DNA of 64,000 nucleotides from Ascaris suum (lineage: Eukaryota > Nematoda > Chromadorea > Rhabditida > Ascarididae). The DNA is taken from assembly GCA_013433145.1 (NCBI GenBank), contig CM024169.1, positions 9,618,817-9,682,816 of the forward strand, given 5' to 3'. The notes below the pieces were generated by a model. The model was not told where the DNA came from. It worked only from the letters and a program-made list of their open reading frames with translations, and ran no database searches. The translations under genes were made by a program, and so were the position numbers. Of the stretch, positions 13,681-41,200 are shown piece by piece (the stretch's first letter is position 1; each line of letters starts with the position of its first letter).

Positions 13681-13687
13681 TTCAGCG
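13681..13687 (+). promoter_or_regulatory. Candidate trans-splice acceptor at first exon
   Basis: ACTTTTTCAG ends at 13685, two bases before the ATG at 13688. A strong acceptor this close to the initiator, with no upstream exon in view, fits spliced-leader addition. Confidence 0.45.
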
Positions 13688-29140
<15,453 letters not shown>

Positions 29141-29226
29141 TCAGCTAAGTTGTAGGAAAGCTCACAATCTCTATGACCGCTTTTGCTGTTTACTTCGACC
29201 ATGCATTACGCAGAATTCAGAACTAT

Positions 29227-29232
29227 AATAAA
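29227..29232 (+). terminator. Polyadenylation signal AATAAA
   Basis: AATAAA lies 87 bp downstream of the TGA at 29138-29140, a normal nematode 3' UTR length. It supports the plus-strand terminal exon at 29068-29140. Confidence 0.5.
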
Positions 29233-29394
29233 GTGCCTTCGGTTGCATGATATAACTATTGTCTTCTAAAGTAATAACCGTACAGTAATAGATTTTGCTT
29301 TATTCGACACGGTTGACAGTGATAACTATAACACGGTGTGCATAAATATTGAGGTAAAAGCAAAGGGGAATTATGGAGGCTACATGCAAAGGAC

Positions 29395-30415
29395 TAGTCT
29401 GAGGTAGTGCTTATCAACGGCATTTAAGAAAGGAACAAGAACAAGCTGAACAGGCCGTACAGACATGATCGAAATCTGCAAAAGGTTTTACAGTAATTAC
29501 ACCCTTCCAAAACTGCCACTAGAGAAGTCACTCCAGCTTCGTCAGAGGAGTACTTCAGAATTCATCTGGGACGAAAGGCAGTCCGCAGCTAGGAAACTGA
29601 ACGAGGGTAAATGCGCTCGAAATGACTGTATTTGCTAGCTTCTCGAGGCACCAATTTTACAGATAATGTGGGAACAAAAGAACTGTGCTACATGGAGGAC
29701 CTCAAAATCAGTGCTGTTAGTTTGAAAAGGCGGTCGTGGAGACCTCTGCAACTATCGGCCAGTCAGTCCGCGATCTCTTTATAAGACGTTCACGCAGTTG
29801 ACTCTGAATCGCTAAATGAAAAATCCGCACAAATTTACAAGCAGAAGGCAGGCAAGTTTTTTCGGCCCTAGAGGCCCTCTTCAACAACAACCCCTATTGG
29901 AGAACAGGATTTCTATCGACGACGATCAGTTGACACATCTACCGTTTCCAAACGGCTGCGTTGTCGTAACCCCTGAGCCGTAGAACTACAAGACGGACTG
30001 CTCATGCCTTTAGACAGTCCAGCAAATTTGGGCTAGAAATGAAACTGTCCGAGAAGTGGATGCGGAAACCGTTTTATCCTGCACTGGCCATGTTTTTCGA
30101 CAGCCAAGATATTGAGGAAGTTTGAGGCTTTGTTCATCTAGGACATGAAGTGAATTCAGTCGATAAGCTCAAGACGCATTGGAGCGGCATAGTCCAATTT
30201 CAGTAAGGTAAAAACTATACTTCTCGACAACAGCCTATCGGTGGAAACAAAGGCGTTCCATTCTAAAGTCGAACCTGCCATGTTCTTTAGAGCCGCGTTT
30301 TGCTTGAGAAAAAAGTGGCAGCGACGCAAAGGACAAAGGAGCGCAAAATATGTGAGGTTGTCTTCGCCCTCATATCACCTCTGAAGAGATTCGTGTTTTA
30401 CGAATTGCTGACGTG
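29395..30415 (+). mobile_element. Decayed non-LTR (RTE-like) retrotransposon fragment, copy 1
   Basis: About 1 kb of decayed reverse transcriptase sequence. Readable traces are [20 protein letters not shown] near 29750-29815, a DDDQLTHL stretch near 29917-29940 where the FADD active-site region would fall, and VHLGHEVNSVDKL near 30132-30170, matching the VYLGREIN-like block of RTE elements. These are followed by an RRIGAA block and a degenerate thumb region. Several stops and frameshifts make it inactive, and the endonuclease domain is missing. It lies in intron 1 of the GPCR, just downstream of the plus-strand gene's 3' end. The copy at 51690-52705 is near-identical in inverted orientation and shares the stops and breakpoints. 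Confidence 0.8.
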
Positions 30416-33400
30416 GTTGCTGAAAACAGGTGGGCCCCTTCTCAGTCGAAGTCTTTGTCGCTTTCAGCCAAAGAAGACTCGGTGACTGACCCATAGTGTA
30501 AACGTCTTGTCAGCGATGGTTATGATTACAGTAGTAGCTATATATTGCTGTAATCGCTGTCCTCGAAGGATGTCGAAGAGGGGTTTCTCTTTTGAAAGTG
30601 GACTGTCTCATGCATACGCCACTCAAAAACATCCCTCCCACGCAGTATGCAAAACTGAAATTCTACTGAATAAGTCAAAAAAATGCGGCGGCGGTTGCAA
30701 ATGACATTGTGTATACATGCGTATGTTGTCTGCATTTGTTTGTCTTCCTAATAGTTCCTCGTTGTTACGTAAAACAAAATTAACCTAGATGGTTCGTTTG
30801 AATAACCTCTGACAACACTTCACATACGAACCATCATAAAATGTTTCTGTCGACTAGCATGTTTATAAAATGTTAATTCCAAACAACACCATCTTAGCGA
30901 AATGCTCGCTATTGTTCTCCAATTATATTTGGATAGCTCATCACGCTCGATAAATCATCAAAAAATCACCAAAACCGCGTGTTTGGATAGTGTTAAAGCA
31001 AATAGATGCATCGGGTGAAAGAGCGAGAAATAAGTGCGTTAATGTGAAGCTTGATCAGAATGAAGGAAAGAGGGTGAGGCTGAACTATTTGCCGTAAATT
31101 ATGATGGTACATTAAATTACTGAAAGTGCGTAGTGATATGACAACAGCTTTCAACTTCCTCTACTTGAAAGCTTTGCTGACTCGTCCTACTCGTGAAGAC
31201 AATCCTTCTAATGATAGAAAATCAGTTGTCAGAAAATTCTCCTCGATAAGGTACATACTTTTCCTTGACCTAACCCCTCTCTCCCTTCCTATTTCCTTCC
31301 GCTTCATCATCATCGCTCTCGCAAAGAAGAAATTTATATCCTCTCAGACTTTTAAAGTCCTTTGCAAATTTCATTTATGCGCAGTGGTTACGCGTGCCAT
31401 TATGCATGTGTGGTTTGTCTGTCTGCCCATTAATTTCGTCCAAAAACCCACTGAAGCTCTCGTTAATAAATATTACGGTTAAACCTCAATCATAAGACCT
31501 TCACACCTCAGTAATGTTAATTCACATATTTCAAAACGAAGGAGTATATGTAGTTAAACGTGGCAAACAGTTTGCGTTCTCATTTTGCACCGATCGAGTC
31601 ACGTGCTAAGGAATCTTTTTTAATGGATTTATATGAGCGATAAGATTATTTAGAAGATAGAAGCATTGTTATGAACATTTTATCACTTTTGGCTCAGTTC
31701 GTCTAAATGACTTGAAATGAAATTGGCAGGCTGAGAAACATACTAAGAAATGTGCGCCCCTCACCTAACCAAACATTCACTTAGGAACCAGTACGCAGAA
31801 TAATTCCTTCTAATATCAGCCAATTCGACCGTTCATATAAATCCTTTGCAAAAGATTCACTTTCCTATTGGCGCATCAATAAAATCGACTACGTATAACG
31901 CAATTAAATTTCTTTCTGCCTTTGGATGTCTGCAACCCTTTCCGAAATGAAGAATGGTATCACGGATTTTGGGTGCTCACATCATATCAATCAACTTTCG
32001 TAACTCTAACTTGAGCCGTTCGCATTTCCAGATTACGGGCAGACAAGCACACACACATACAAACAGATGCGAGGTTACTATAGTGCTTTTTTGCAGACAA
32101 ATTTTTCAAAATTATATAAAAGCAAAACCTTATCATTGCAGGACATCTAAATTGGGAACTAATAGGGGAGTTATTTTGCTTCGTTCCTTTCCCTGTAAGG
32201 ATTTCCATGAAAAAGAAAGGACACTTGTGAGAATACAAAGTGTGGCAACACTTGCATTTCCTTCAAAGCAAACAAGTGGACAAAGTGCGGTATTATTTTA
32301 TGAATAAACTGACATAGCAACCTCATTTCATCCACCTACATTGACGCTGCACCTGTGTTTATGTATGTGAATTTCAGCAATCGCGAAGAGCGTTGAGTGA
32401 TCGGCCCTATCCCATTTTTTGTTTCAAAAAACATATCAAATGGCGATTGCATTTGTTGACAAATCTCGCTGTCGAATGTCATTTGCAATCAGTAATTACA
32501 GCCGCTTTGAATGAAGTAAGTAAATTACTTTTTCAGGGCACTATGAAAACTACAATATACTGTATTAGTTGTAGTGAAGAGCGAATGAATGTTAGTGATC
32601 GCTATTGAAATCATCACAGCTAAATTTCTTCTTTTTGCAAAAGGAGACTTAACTTGCGGCATTTTGCAGCTGCAATCCCATGAAACTCGATTGATGCAAC
32701 GAGAAATAACAACATTGCACCTTTCAGTTCAACGAAAATCACTGCAAACATCAAGCACACATATTTTTCACAGCAGAACAGCTATGCGTCGTTCACAACA
32801 GAAAGATACTGCGAGACCCGCATTTTCCCGTCTAGATAGATACTTTTCAGCAAGCTCCTCTCGAAGAGACATTTCTTTTAGAAATCTGCGAACGCTACAA
32901 GTCTCCTCACGCATAAGCCCCTCTTTTTATTTCGCATGCGCCGGGCGCGCTTTTTGCCGTTCTGAGGGACTCCATACGAAAAACCTAAGAATCACGTAGA
33001 AAAACATGCCACCGGCAGGGAGACGATTTCTTTGAATACCTGGTTTTTCACTCGTTTGCATCGAATATCTGCCCCTTTCCCCACCTCCTCTCGCTAATTT
33101 TATCTTCGAACGTTTGCCCATTTTTGAACGCTTCAAACGCAGTAAGCTCGAGTGGTTGTTAGAGGAAATGCAGTGCTAGTGCGTTAGAGCCACTGCTAAA
33201 ACTCAAGGCTATCAAATATATGGCACTAATATCTCACTGGACTCAAATTCCAACCGTTCCCGAACGATTTCCCGCCCCTCCCTTATCGAAAAATTTTCGG
33301 AAGATTCCAAACGAAGATCTTCCCAGGGCTAACATTAGTTAGCACTAGTCATCAAAACCAATTCGCAATAGAGTCACAGTGGAATGAAGGTCTGCAATCA

Positions 33401-34431
33401 GTGCGTTTCATACGAGTCGAAAAATGCGAGCTTTTTCAGTGTCCCATGCGTCTGATTTGTTCATATGCCCTTTCTATTGCAAAAAAACTTGTGGGAGAGC
33501 ACCTTGCCTGCTCATCTGCTTGAATATTTCGTTTCAGAGGACTTATCAGAAAGCAAGTCCTGTTACGCCCATTCAATAGATAGCGAAAAAAGACAGCAGA
33601 CGATAAAAAACGGAAATCTTTGACGTAAAACAGAGAGGAAACAACCCCAAAAAAGATCGGATGTGTAAACCTCATCAAACCTGTGTATGTTAGAACGAAT
33701 CATAGAATCTACTCGACTAGGGCATAACTGCAGATATGCAAAAATTCCTTGCGACAACAAATCTCTTAGAAATTTTGGAGGGCTTGAATAAAGAGAAAGA
33801 ATTTATAGCGTTGCATTGAAACTCCTAGTGTGGCATAACGCTATTAGATAATATTTCGAACAGTAATACATAGAAGACATCTGATGACAGAAACGGAGGC
33901 AAGCTTATTAGCGCTTTCACGATATCATAGATGGAAACAGTCTAATGTTAAGCTGAACAGTTTAAGGTCCATAGCATAGTACCTTGTGCCCATCACAAAA
34001 ACTGCCGTGCATTTTAGCACGTTAACAAAAGAAGTGGCCCATATTAGAGAAGCAAATGTAGGGTAGCTTTTGTAACGGACATAGCCGTTTTACGAATGAA
34101 GCAACGTTGACACTGCTGACTGGTATGTGCTTAATCGCTTTTACTTTTTACTTGAGCACAGCTCGTTCACTGTTCCCTTCCACCTATCCCCATAGCATAT
34201 TAACAGAATATGTATTTCAACATCTCTCTCTATACCCATCCCTCTCACGCACACCTTCCTCTGTCTTTTCAATTTCAGCATTCAAAAAAAAGGAGGAAGG
34301 AAGGCGACAATGAGGATCATTTTCATGAAAGGAAAAGTTTTCCCATTCTGTTCATGACTTCTGAAAGTTTCATACGATAAATGGCAACTGCATAGCGTAA
34401 ATGCTTTTCACAACAGTTGAATTCGACTCGC
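30416..34431 (-). other. 5' part of GPCR intron 1
   Basis: AT-rich intronic sequence with no supported exon. Open frames at 31126-31482, 31954-32307 and 32589-32999 (plus strand) lack recognisable domains. A short CA-type run lies near 32045-32065. Polypyrimidine-rich DNA occurs near 34200-34270. Confidence 0.4.
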
Positions 34432-34773
34432 CTGCATGAGAACAGATGCGTAGAGGAAGTACTCTTCGAGGAAACGAAGTGAAGGACATAAGAACGCTGG
34501 CAACAGCCAACCGGCACCGTAGAGGAACATTGCAATATCAGGACAACACGCTATCAGATTGCCCAAATCGGCGAGCGCTAGATTGAGCAGGAATAAGTTG
34601 ATCGACGAATTCAACAGCTTACGGTCGGTTAAGATCACCGATACGACAAATATGTTGCCGCAGACACCGACGACAACAATCGCTGCGAAGATGAACGCGA
34701 ATAGCGTATTCAACGTGAACAGTGAGCACAATAAACAATAGTCCACATTACTCACGTTAGCATAAGCATTCAT

Positions 34774-35215
34774 TTCGCCTTCATTCAAAACCACATCCGC
34801 TGTCCTTCTGTGAAGCCCTTAGAAGATCTGTTGCGAATTTTCATATGCTCGGTGAATAAATACAAATAACTTGACCAGAGAATAATCACGCTTTGCACAT
34901 CCTTCCAATATGGAGTCGTCCCAATACCAATTCGACTCCGAATCGAGCTGGATCAGCATGTTTTCAACGAACGATAACAAGTAATATTTAATCCAACATT
35001 AAAATAGCAAGCGCATGAGGACAATTAAATCGGTGATTCAAGAAACTGCTCGAGTGACATGAAGCTGTGAGGGTGCGATCAATAACACAGAACTCAGTGT
35101 AAAGGACACCCAACAAAGGCGTCTCAGATAATTACGTCAAAGATACGAATCCAAACTTGGAATCGGTAAGCGAAATAGACAAGAGAATGGAGTGTAAGCA
35201 GCTGCGCAAATGAAT
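34774..35215 (-). other. Short same-strand spacer between ELP3 and GPCR
   Basis: About 440 bp separate the ELP3 stop (35216-35218) from the GPCR ATG (34773). A GGCTTCACAG acceptor ends at 34808, 34 bp before the ATG. After it comes an out-of-frame ATG at 34796 that starts a three-codon upstream ORF (Met-Trp-Phe-stop). I saw no clear AATAAA for ELP3 in the spacer. The spacing would allow an operon with trans-splicing of the GPCR, but that is not shown. Confidence 0.4.
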
Positions 35216-38200
35216 TCAATCCAGTTGCTTCGACATATAAGGACCGTCCAGCTCGTAACCCATTTTCCTGAAATAAACACAACAGCAGTAGAAATCCACG
35301 ACTGAAACGACACAGAATTTATCACTGATATTTGAAGAGTTCCCGTCAGAAAGACCACCATTGCTTATATTATGACAACTTAACCTGGAATAAAGAATCT
35401 TTAAGCTCATAAATTTCTTGGTGTTTCTGAGAAATAAAAGAAGTGTCGGGCTGCCAGAGCAAATTATTTCCCAGTTTTATGAGGTTTTTTCCAACAGCCT
35501 TAATAATAGAAGGGGACGGTGATGGTATGTGTCCTTCGAAAACTTTGTGAGGAGAGCTTATTTCGGTTTAAGGATTCACTGGAGGATTGCTTTACTTGAA
35601 TAATACGGTATTGTCTTCTGTTATTATTATCACTTACTTACTACCACTGCTACATAATTATAGCAGCTCGCCAGTAAAGATGCAAGAGGAAGGAGGGAAG
35701 AGGAGCGGAGGAGGGCAAGCGAATGAACGGGCACGCTTTTTCCCCTCAACCAAATTCCTAAGCATGTTCTGCTTGCAAAGGCGCAAATTTTGAGGTCTGA
35801 AATTTACGAATGCCCCTTACGAATGAAATCAGTTCTCATCCTCTGTAAAAATGAAAGACTGCGAATAAAAAGGGCAAAGTCTGGGTGGCTCCCTTTCCCC
35901 TTCCCTTTCCATCCCCTAAGCAAAATGCTTTCATCCCCGATAGAATCCTACGTTCGCCACCGCAGTCTACATTCTAAGGACGAGTACTTTACGTTCACAA
36001 ACACGTGATACATATTGTGTACATGTATTCAATGCGCTTTCTGATATCACTGCCACACTTCTTTTAACGTCCAAGCACTCGTCGCGCCTTCACGATTGAG
36101 GGCGGTGTCATACGTCGCTAAATTCGACAAGGATTAAAGCATCACCATTTCTTAATAAGACAGTTAACATGAAGCGTTCAAGTTTGCGACTCCAAATCTG
36201 TACGGTTACTGCTGCGAATTATTTAATACACAACAATCGTCTAGGAACGCGAAATGCCGCGTGCATCATCCACATTTCCATAATAAATACGCATTCTTCG
36301 CTAATGTTTCTATTATGTAGAAAATTGATATCGATTTGGGGGACACAACAACTTATACGTCCAGTGGGAGGAATATTGCCGCATATGTTTCGGGAGAGGA
36401 GGACATGACTTCACTGATAAACCCTTGAAAACAAATAGTGTGCAACAAATAAACGGATCACAGCCAACAGTGATCATAAACTTGAAAATGTGTGATAATT
36501 GAGACGTTAATTATCTAATCCAGATTGAAATGGCAGCTGCATGGTTGAGCTGCACCAGAGGGAAATCACTGCCGACGGACTAAAGAAATCAAAAAGTTTT
36601 CACGCACTGCTCCACATTTGACTGCAGGTACCATAAAATCAACATTGCTACCGCAGAACTAAAAAAAAACTGAGAAATGTCCATTATTCCGACTCTCATG
36701 TGTTTCATAAAATGAAATACTTGATATTGTAAAATTAAAATACGCCAACACTTAAATAGTATGGCCGTCGAATAACAAGGAAGTAACATGGTGTTAAATG
36801 AGAAGGAAGAAAGGTAACAACCGTCAATGACTACAGAAATCAACAATTCATAACATCAGATAAGCTGAGAAGCGCCCATTTGACAGATGACAAATGCATT
36901 TTTGCCGAGTAGATAATTTTGCATAAAATCCACGTCCAAAATCACCTCTGCGGGCACAGATTTAAGAACATCGCAGGTGGCATCACAACAAGGACTCCGC
37001 GAAGAGACCAAAAGCCCACAACCGCAACTCCATGAACCATTTTTGCAAAAACCTTGCATTCGACAAAAACAAAACCTTCGTGGATATGATGAATCTTCTT
37101 CAGTGAAAACTAGGCCCACTTCTGAGACATCGCGATCTCCTTGAAAACCATCCTCTCTATACCCAAAAAATCGTCCGCCGACCTTGCTGCTGGACCTGGT
37201 GAGTACCTCTTCAACAGCCTTCTTCAGCAGATGCATCACTCGGCAAAATGTTACGCTTAATAACTATATATTCTTGAAAAAATTCGCCCCCCACCCTACC
37301 ATTAAATCAGAACACAGCAGTCCTAGCAGATGAGAACTTTCAAGAACCATTAAATGTCAGAGTCGGGGTACGTCGAACAAACTCATGGAACTAGTCCAAC
37401 TTGGAGCAGCCACCCTGCGGAGTTTTTTTGGGTGGCTCTACTAATCTCGTGATTAAAATATATGAATCGGCAAGCAAGAAGGCATGCAGACAGACAGCAA
37501 AGGCTCTGCGATATGCATCTATCTTAGAAAGCAAAAAAAGAGAGACAAAAACCAATCTACCGGGAACCTGGACAGAAAAATATGGAGAAAGCACATTTTG
37601 CAAAAATGACAATGAACATAGGGAATCGCTCATTTTCGGAAATGCAGTAAGGTTTTTAAAAAGTTTTCAGAAACACTCTAAGGTTTTCTTTTATTTTTCT
37701 TCTCTTACTAGGTAATACTGAACTGCGCAATTTTCGACAATGTTGAAAGTAAAAATCAAAACGAAATGAGTAAAATAAGAAAATGATAAAACGTTTAACA
37801 CACTCAAACCAATGGCGTCAGCACTGCTGGGAGTGACTCTGCTCGAGGTGTAGCCAAAAAGTCCTTTCCTCTAAACTCGAAGCAGCTGTTTTCTGAGAAT
37901 AGCTGCTGGCTAATAACCTCGACCGTTTGTATGAGAAGTTCATTTCATCAGTCGCTCGATTCACATCTCAAATCATTAATTTTCTAGCAAACACAAACGA
38001 CTGTAGTCAAAGATACGCCGATGCACAAAATCGTGAAACACAACATCTTTTGTATGGCACCCGCGCAGTGATGACCGAGAAAAGAAAAAACGTCGAGTTC
38101 TTATGCACAGCAGCTAGAATAGTGATATTTATAAAAAGGGATCCAGTAATATGGGAATGGGAATTGGATGCGACCACTCGGTGACTGCACCTCTCAGGAG

Positions 38201-41200
38201 AAATTCATGCATGCTCAAAAATTGATAACAGCCATGTTCGCCAAAAACAATACTCAAGTGCGACCCTTTTCACCCCCCTTCAAACGATTTCAAACTCCTT
38301 TCGCACGTTCCACCTCCACAGAAGACGTCATTACAACGCACAGCGCTTCATCACCTAAACACCTAAACAATTTGCAGGTGGGACTGCTACGAAGATCTCA
38401 TTCTAGAATATCATGACATAGGTATTTCATACGCAGTAGAAATGTCACAACTGCTTCTGAATCTTGACTCCGCCACCTTCTTGCAACTTCAGTTCTGATT
38501 TCAAAGACCATCTTCTAATGCTAATTTAACGTGCAACTCTTGAGTTTCACCACCAGTACGAGATTATCCTCAAAACTATGTAAGAAAATATGTCCCAATA
38601 GACTTTCAGGATAGGAAGTGAAAAAACCAGTAAATTTCTAATATTCAGTTACGAATAAGCAATGAACATGAGTGGGAAAAGGAAGAAAATAAATAAATAA
38701 CTGGCACAGTCTGAGTTTCCAAGAATGAGAATATCATGCAAACACTTACCTCAGTGTGGGAAAAAGAACAAACAATTATAATGAAAGAAGTCCCATCATC
38801 CTCACAGATTTAAGGATATTTTTTATGTTCACAACACTACTACTACTAGATTCCTTTGTCCTTTGAATTTCTCAATCGAAATAACTGCACTTCATGAAAT
38901 AAGCGGAAAGATCTCGGCATTCGCTCAAAGGTAAAGCGCGACGAGATAATCACTCTGCAGACAATCAAATATTCATCAGATTAGTTTGGTTGGGATGTTT
39001 ATTTGCATAAACATTCGAGACTGCCGAGGTACATTAAATAATTATGCTCATCGGAAATGAACGAAGCCTACAAACACTTGGAAACAATGGCGCTCTCATT
39101 TGCGATCCATGATGTGTTAACGCGCTAGAACGACCAAGTGTAAGGTTAAAAAGTGCCCAAAGTGACTGCTTTCATAGCATCCAACGAATTTTAATGCATC
39201 GAAAGCAGCACACATCAGCACCGTATGACTCTTTATAAGTATTTTTCGATTCCAACATCACAAATAATGCTTTAAAAGCATAGCGGGATAGTCAGCGACT
39301 GAAGAACTTAGCTGAGCAATCAATTCACTCAGCTGCTCATCAACTATTGCAAACGATCCACAACTTAAGTCGAATCGAGATGCAACGTACCTCCTAAAGT
39401 ACTGACAGCATCAACGCCAATCGTTCACAACAATAAACTGAGGCTATTCGTTTCTGGCACAAGAGAAATTAATTCGAGAGATATTAGCAGGAAATGCTGT
39501 AATTTTAGGCTTTAGAGTTCTATTATGTTGAGAAAATGATGACAATAGGACAACAATTCCAGCCCTCTAATCATCAAAAACTCCCAACAACAACTATCGA
39601 AGAATTTCAATGTTCTTGCAAATATATTCGCAAAGCGCATTAAGGTAGTACTGTGCTCGCAGTTGGCAACTGAAGATATAGGAAAAGCAATGCAGAAGAT
39701 GTTCGAAAACATAAGTTGTTTTGAATGATTCTTGAAGTTACGCGTTGCAAAGAAATAAAAACCGAATCGTGCAATCCCCATACACATTTGAGGGATTATT
39801 ATGACAATCATTTTCGTAAAACTTAAAGAAATACAGCAAAGTTTAGCGAAGCAAAAAGCACTCATTGAAAATGCGACATGCAACCCTTTCGTTGCTTATA
39901 TAAATATAATGAACAACGCGCCCTCGTTAAATGCAATCAAAATTCCACTGTTCTATTCATCCTCAAATTTCTACACAAACCACGAAGACCACAAAAACTA
40001 ATCACTTAAGAAGACCAGCAATAAACTAATCAACGTAATGCACATTTGCTTCTCATTGCACCAAATTTCTTAAAACTTATTGCTTATATTTTTCTGCAAG
40101 AAACTAATCAATACGGCGAAAACAACCTGACATCACGTGAATGGAAAAGCACATCAACGTGAGCACAATATGCAGTATTTAAATAAACCAATTGATGAGG
40201 TCGATACAACGCACAAATGTTCTACAAAAAGAAGAAAGCATTCCGAACATGCCAACATAAGTGCATTTGCAATCGAGTTCGTCCGAGCAATCAAACTATC
40301 CCAAATTCATATCAATGCGTAGCATCAAAATTCAAATCTCTTTACTCATCTGACATCATAATTTCAATGTGTTTCACCTCGTGCAAGCCTGCGATTGCAG
40401 CGACTTGCAATGCGTGCAAAAATCTACTTTATGAGCCAAATACTTTATGTCGATAATTCGTTCTCGTTCACTCCGCCTCCCTTTTGATTGCACTAAGTGT
40501 TAAAAATGCATTGAAAAAATATAAATTTAAGCAGCAGCGAAAATCGACGATGCGCACTTTAAAAGCAAATTTTAAAAACTGCTCAAGTTTATTCTTTCAT
40601 TCAAAAAAGAGGATTTAAACATTTGCTGAAGCCCTTCTCAAATTATACGCATTTCCTATTCACCTAAGCGGTATTCTTTTCATTGTGGAATAAGACATGA
40701 GGTCCCTACTCCTATGAAATATATTCTATGCGCAACATTCGGTAGTGCTATATCGAAGATCTCATGTACTGAAGCAGAATTCGCTTAGTCATAGCCCAGT
40801 TCTTCATTGATTTCAGCTCGACTGCGAACACAAACTTCTCGCCTTCAGCAAAATATGATGAGTTTTTTTGAAAGTCTCCTCAACCACAATAAGTCCCGAA
40901 TATTTTAATAAAATAATAAGTCGACTGCGAACTCAGAAGACAAAGCTGCTTGTTTAAAAAAGTCCTTATAATGATCGAGGAACACATCATATACTTCATG
41001 TAGTCGTTGCCATCGTACTGACCTTAGCCGTAACCAAGAATCACATCAATAGAAGAACGACACTAGAAAAGTCCACATAAATAAACGAACAAATTTTCTT
41101 GCTTGCACGCTTCCGAATGATAGATTGCGAAACGTAAAACAACGATTGCTGCAACTGAAATGCAACGTAGCATTAGTGCTCTAATTACTATGTTTGACGT

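Larger units (their letters stand above)
8309..13687. other. Intergenic, repeat-bearing, no gene recognised
   Basis: About 5.4 kb between divergent genes; the minus-strand membrane-protein gene and the plus-strand gene at 13688 point away from each other. It contains a dispersed repeat copy (9360-10110), a 27-bp minisatellite (11308-11388) and a 13-base G tract (12702-12714). Longer open frames here (9963-10430, 13103-13510 and the overlapping 13175-13549) lack convincing codon structure or splice context and I do not call them genes. Confidence 0.5.
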
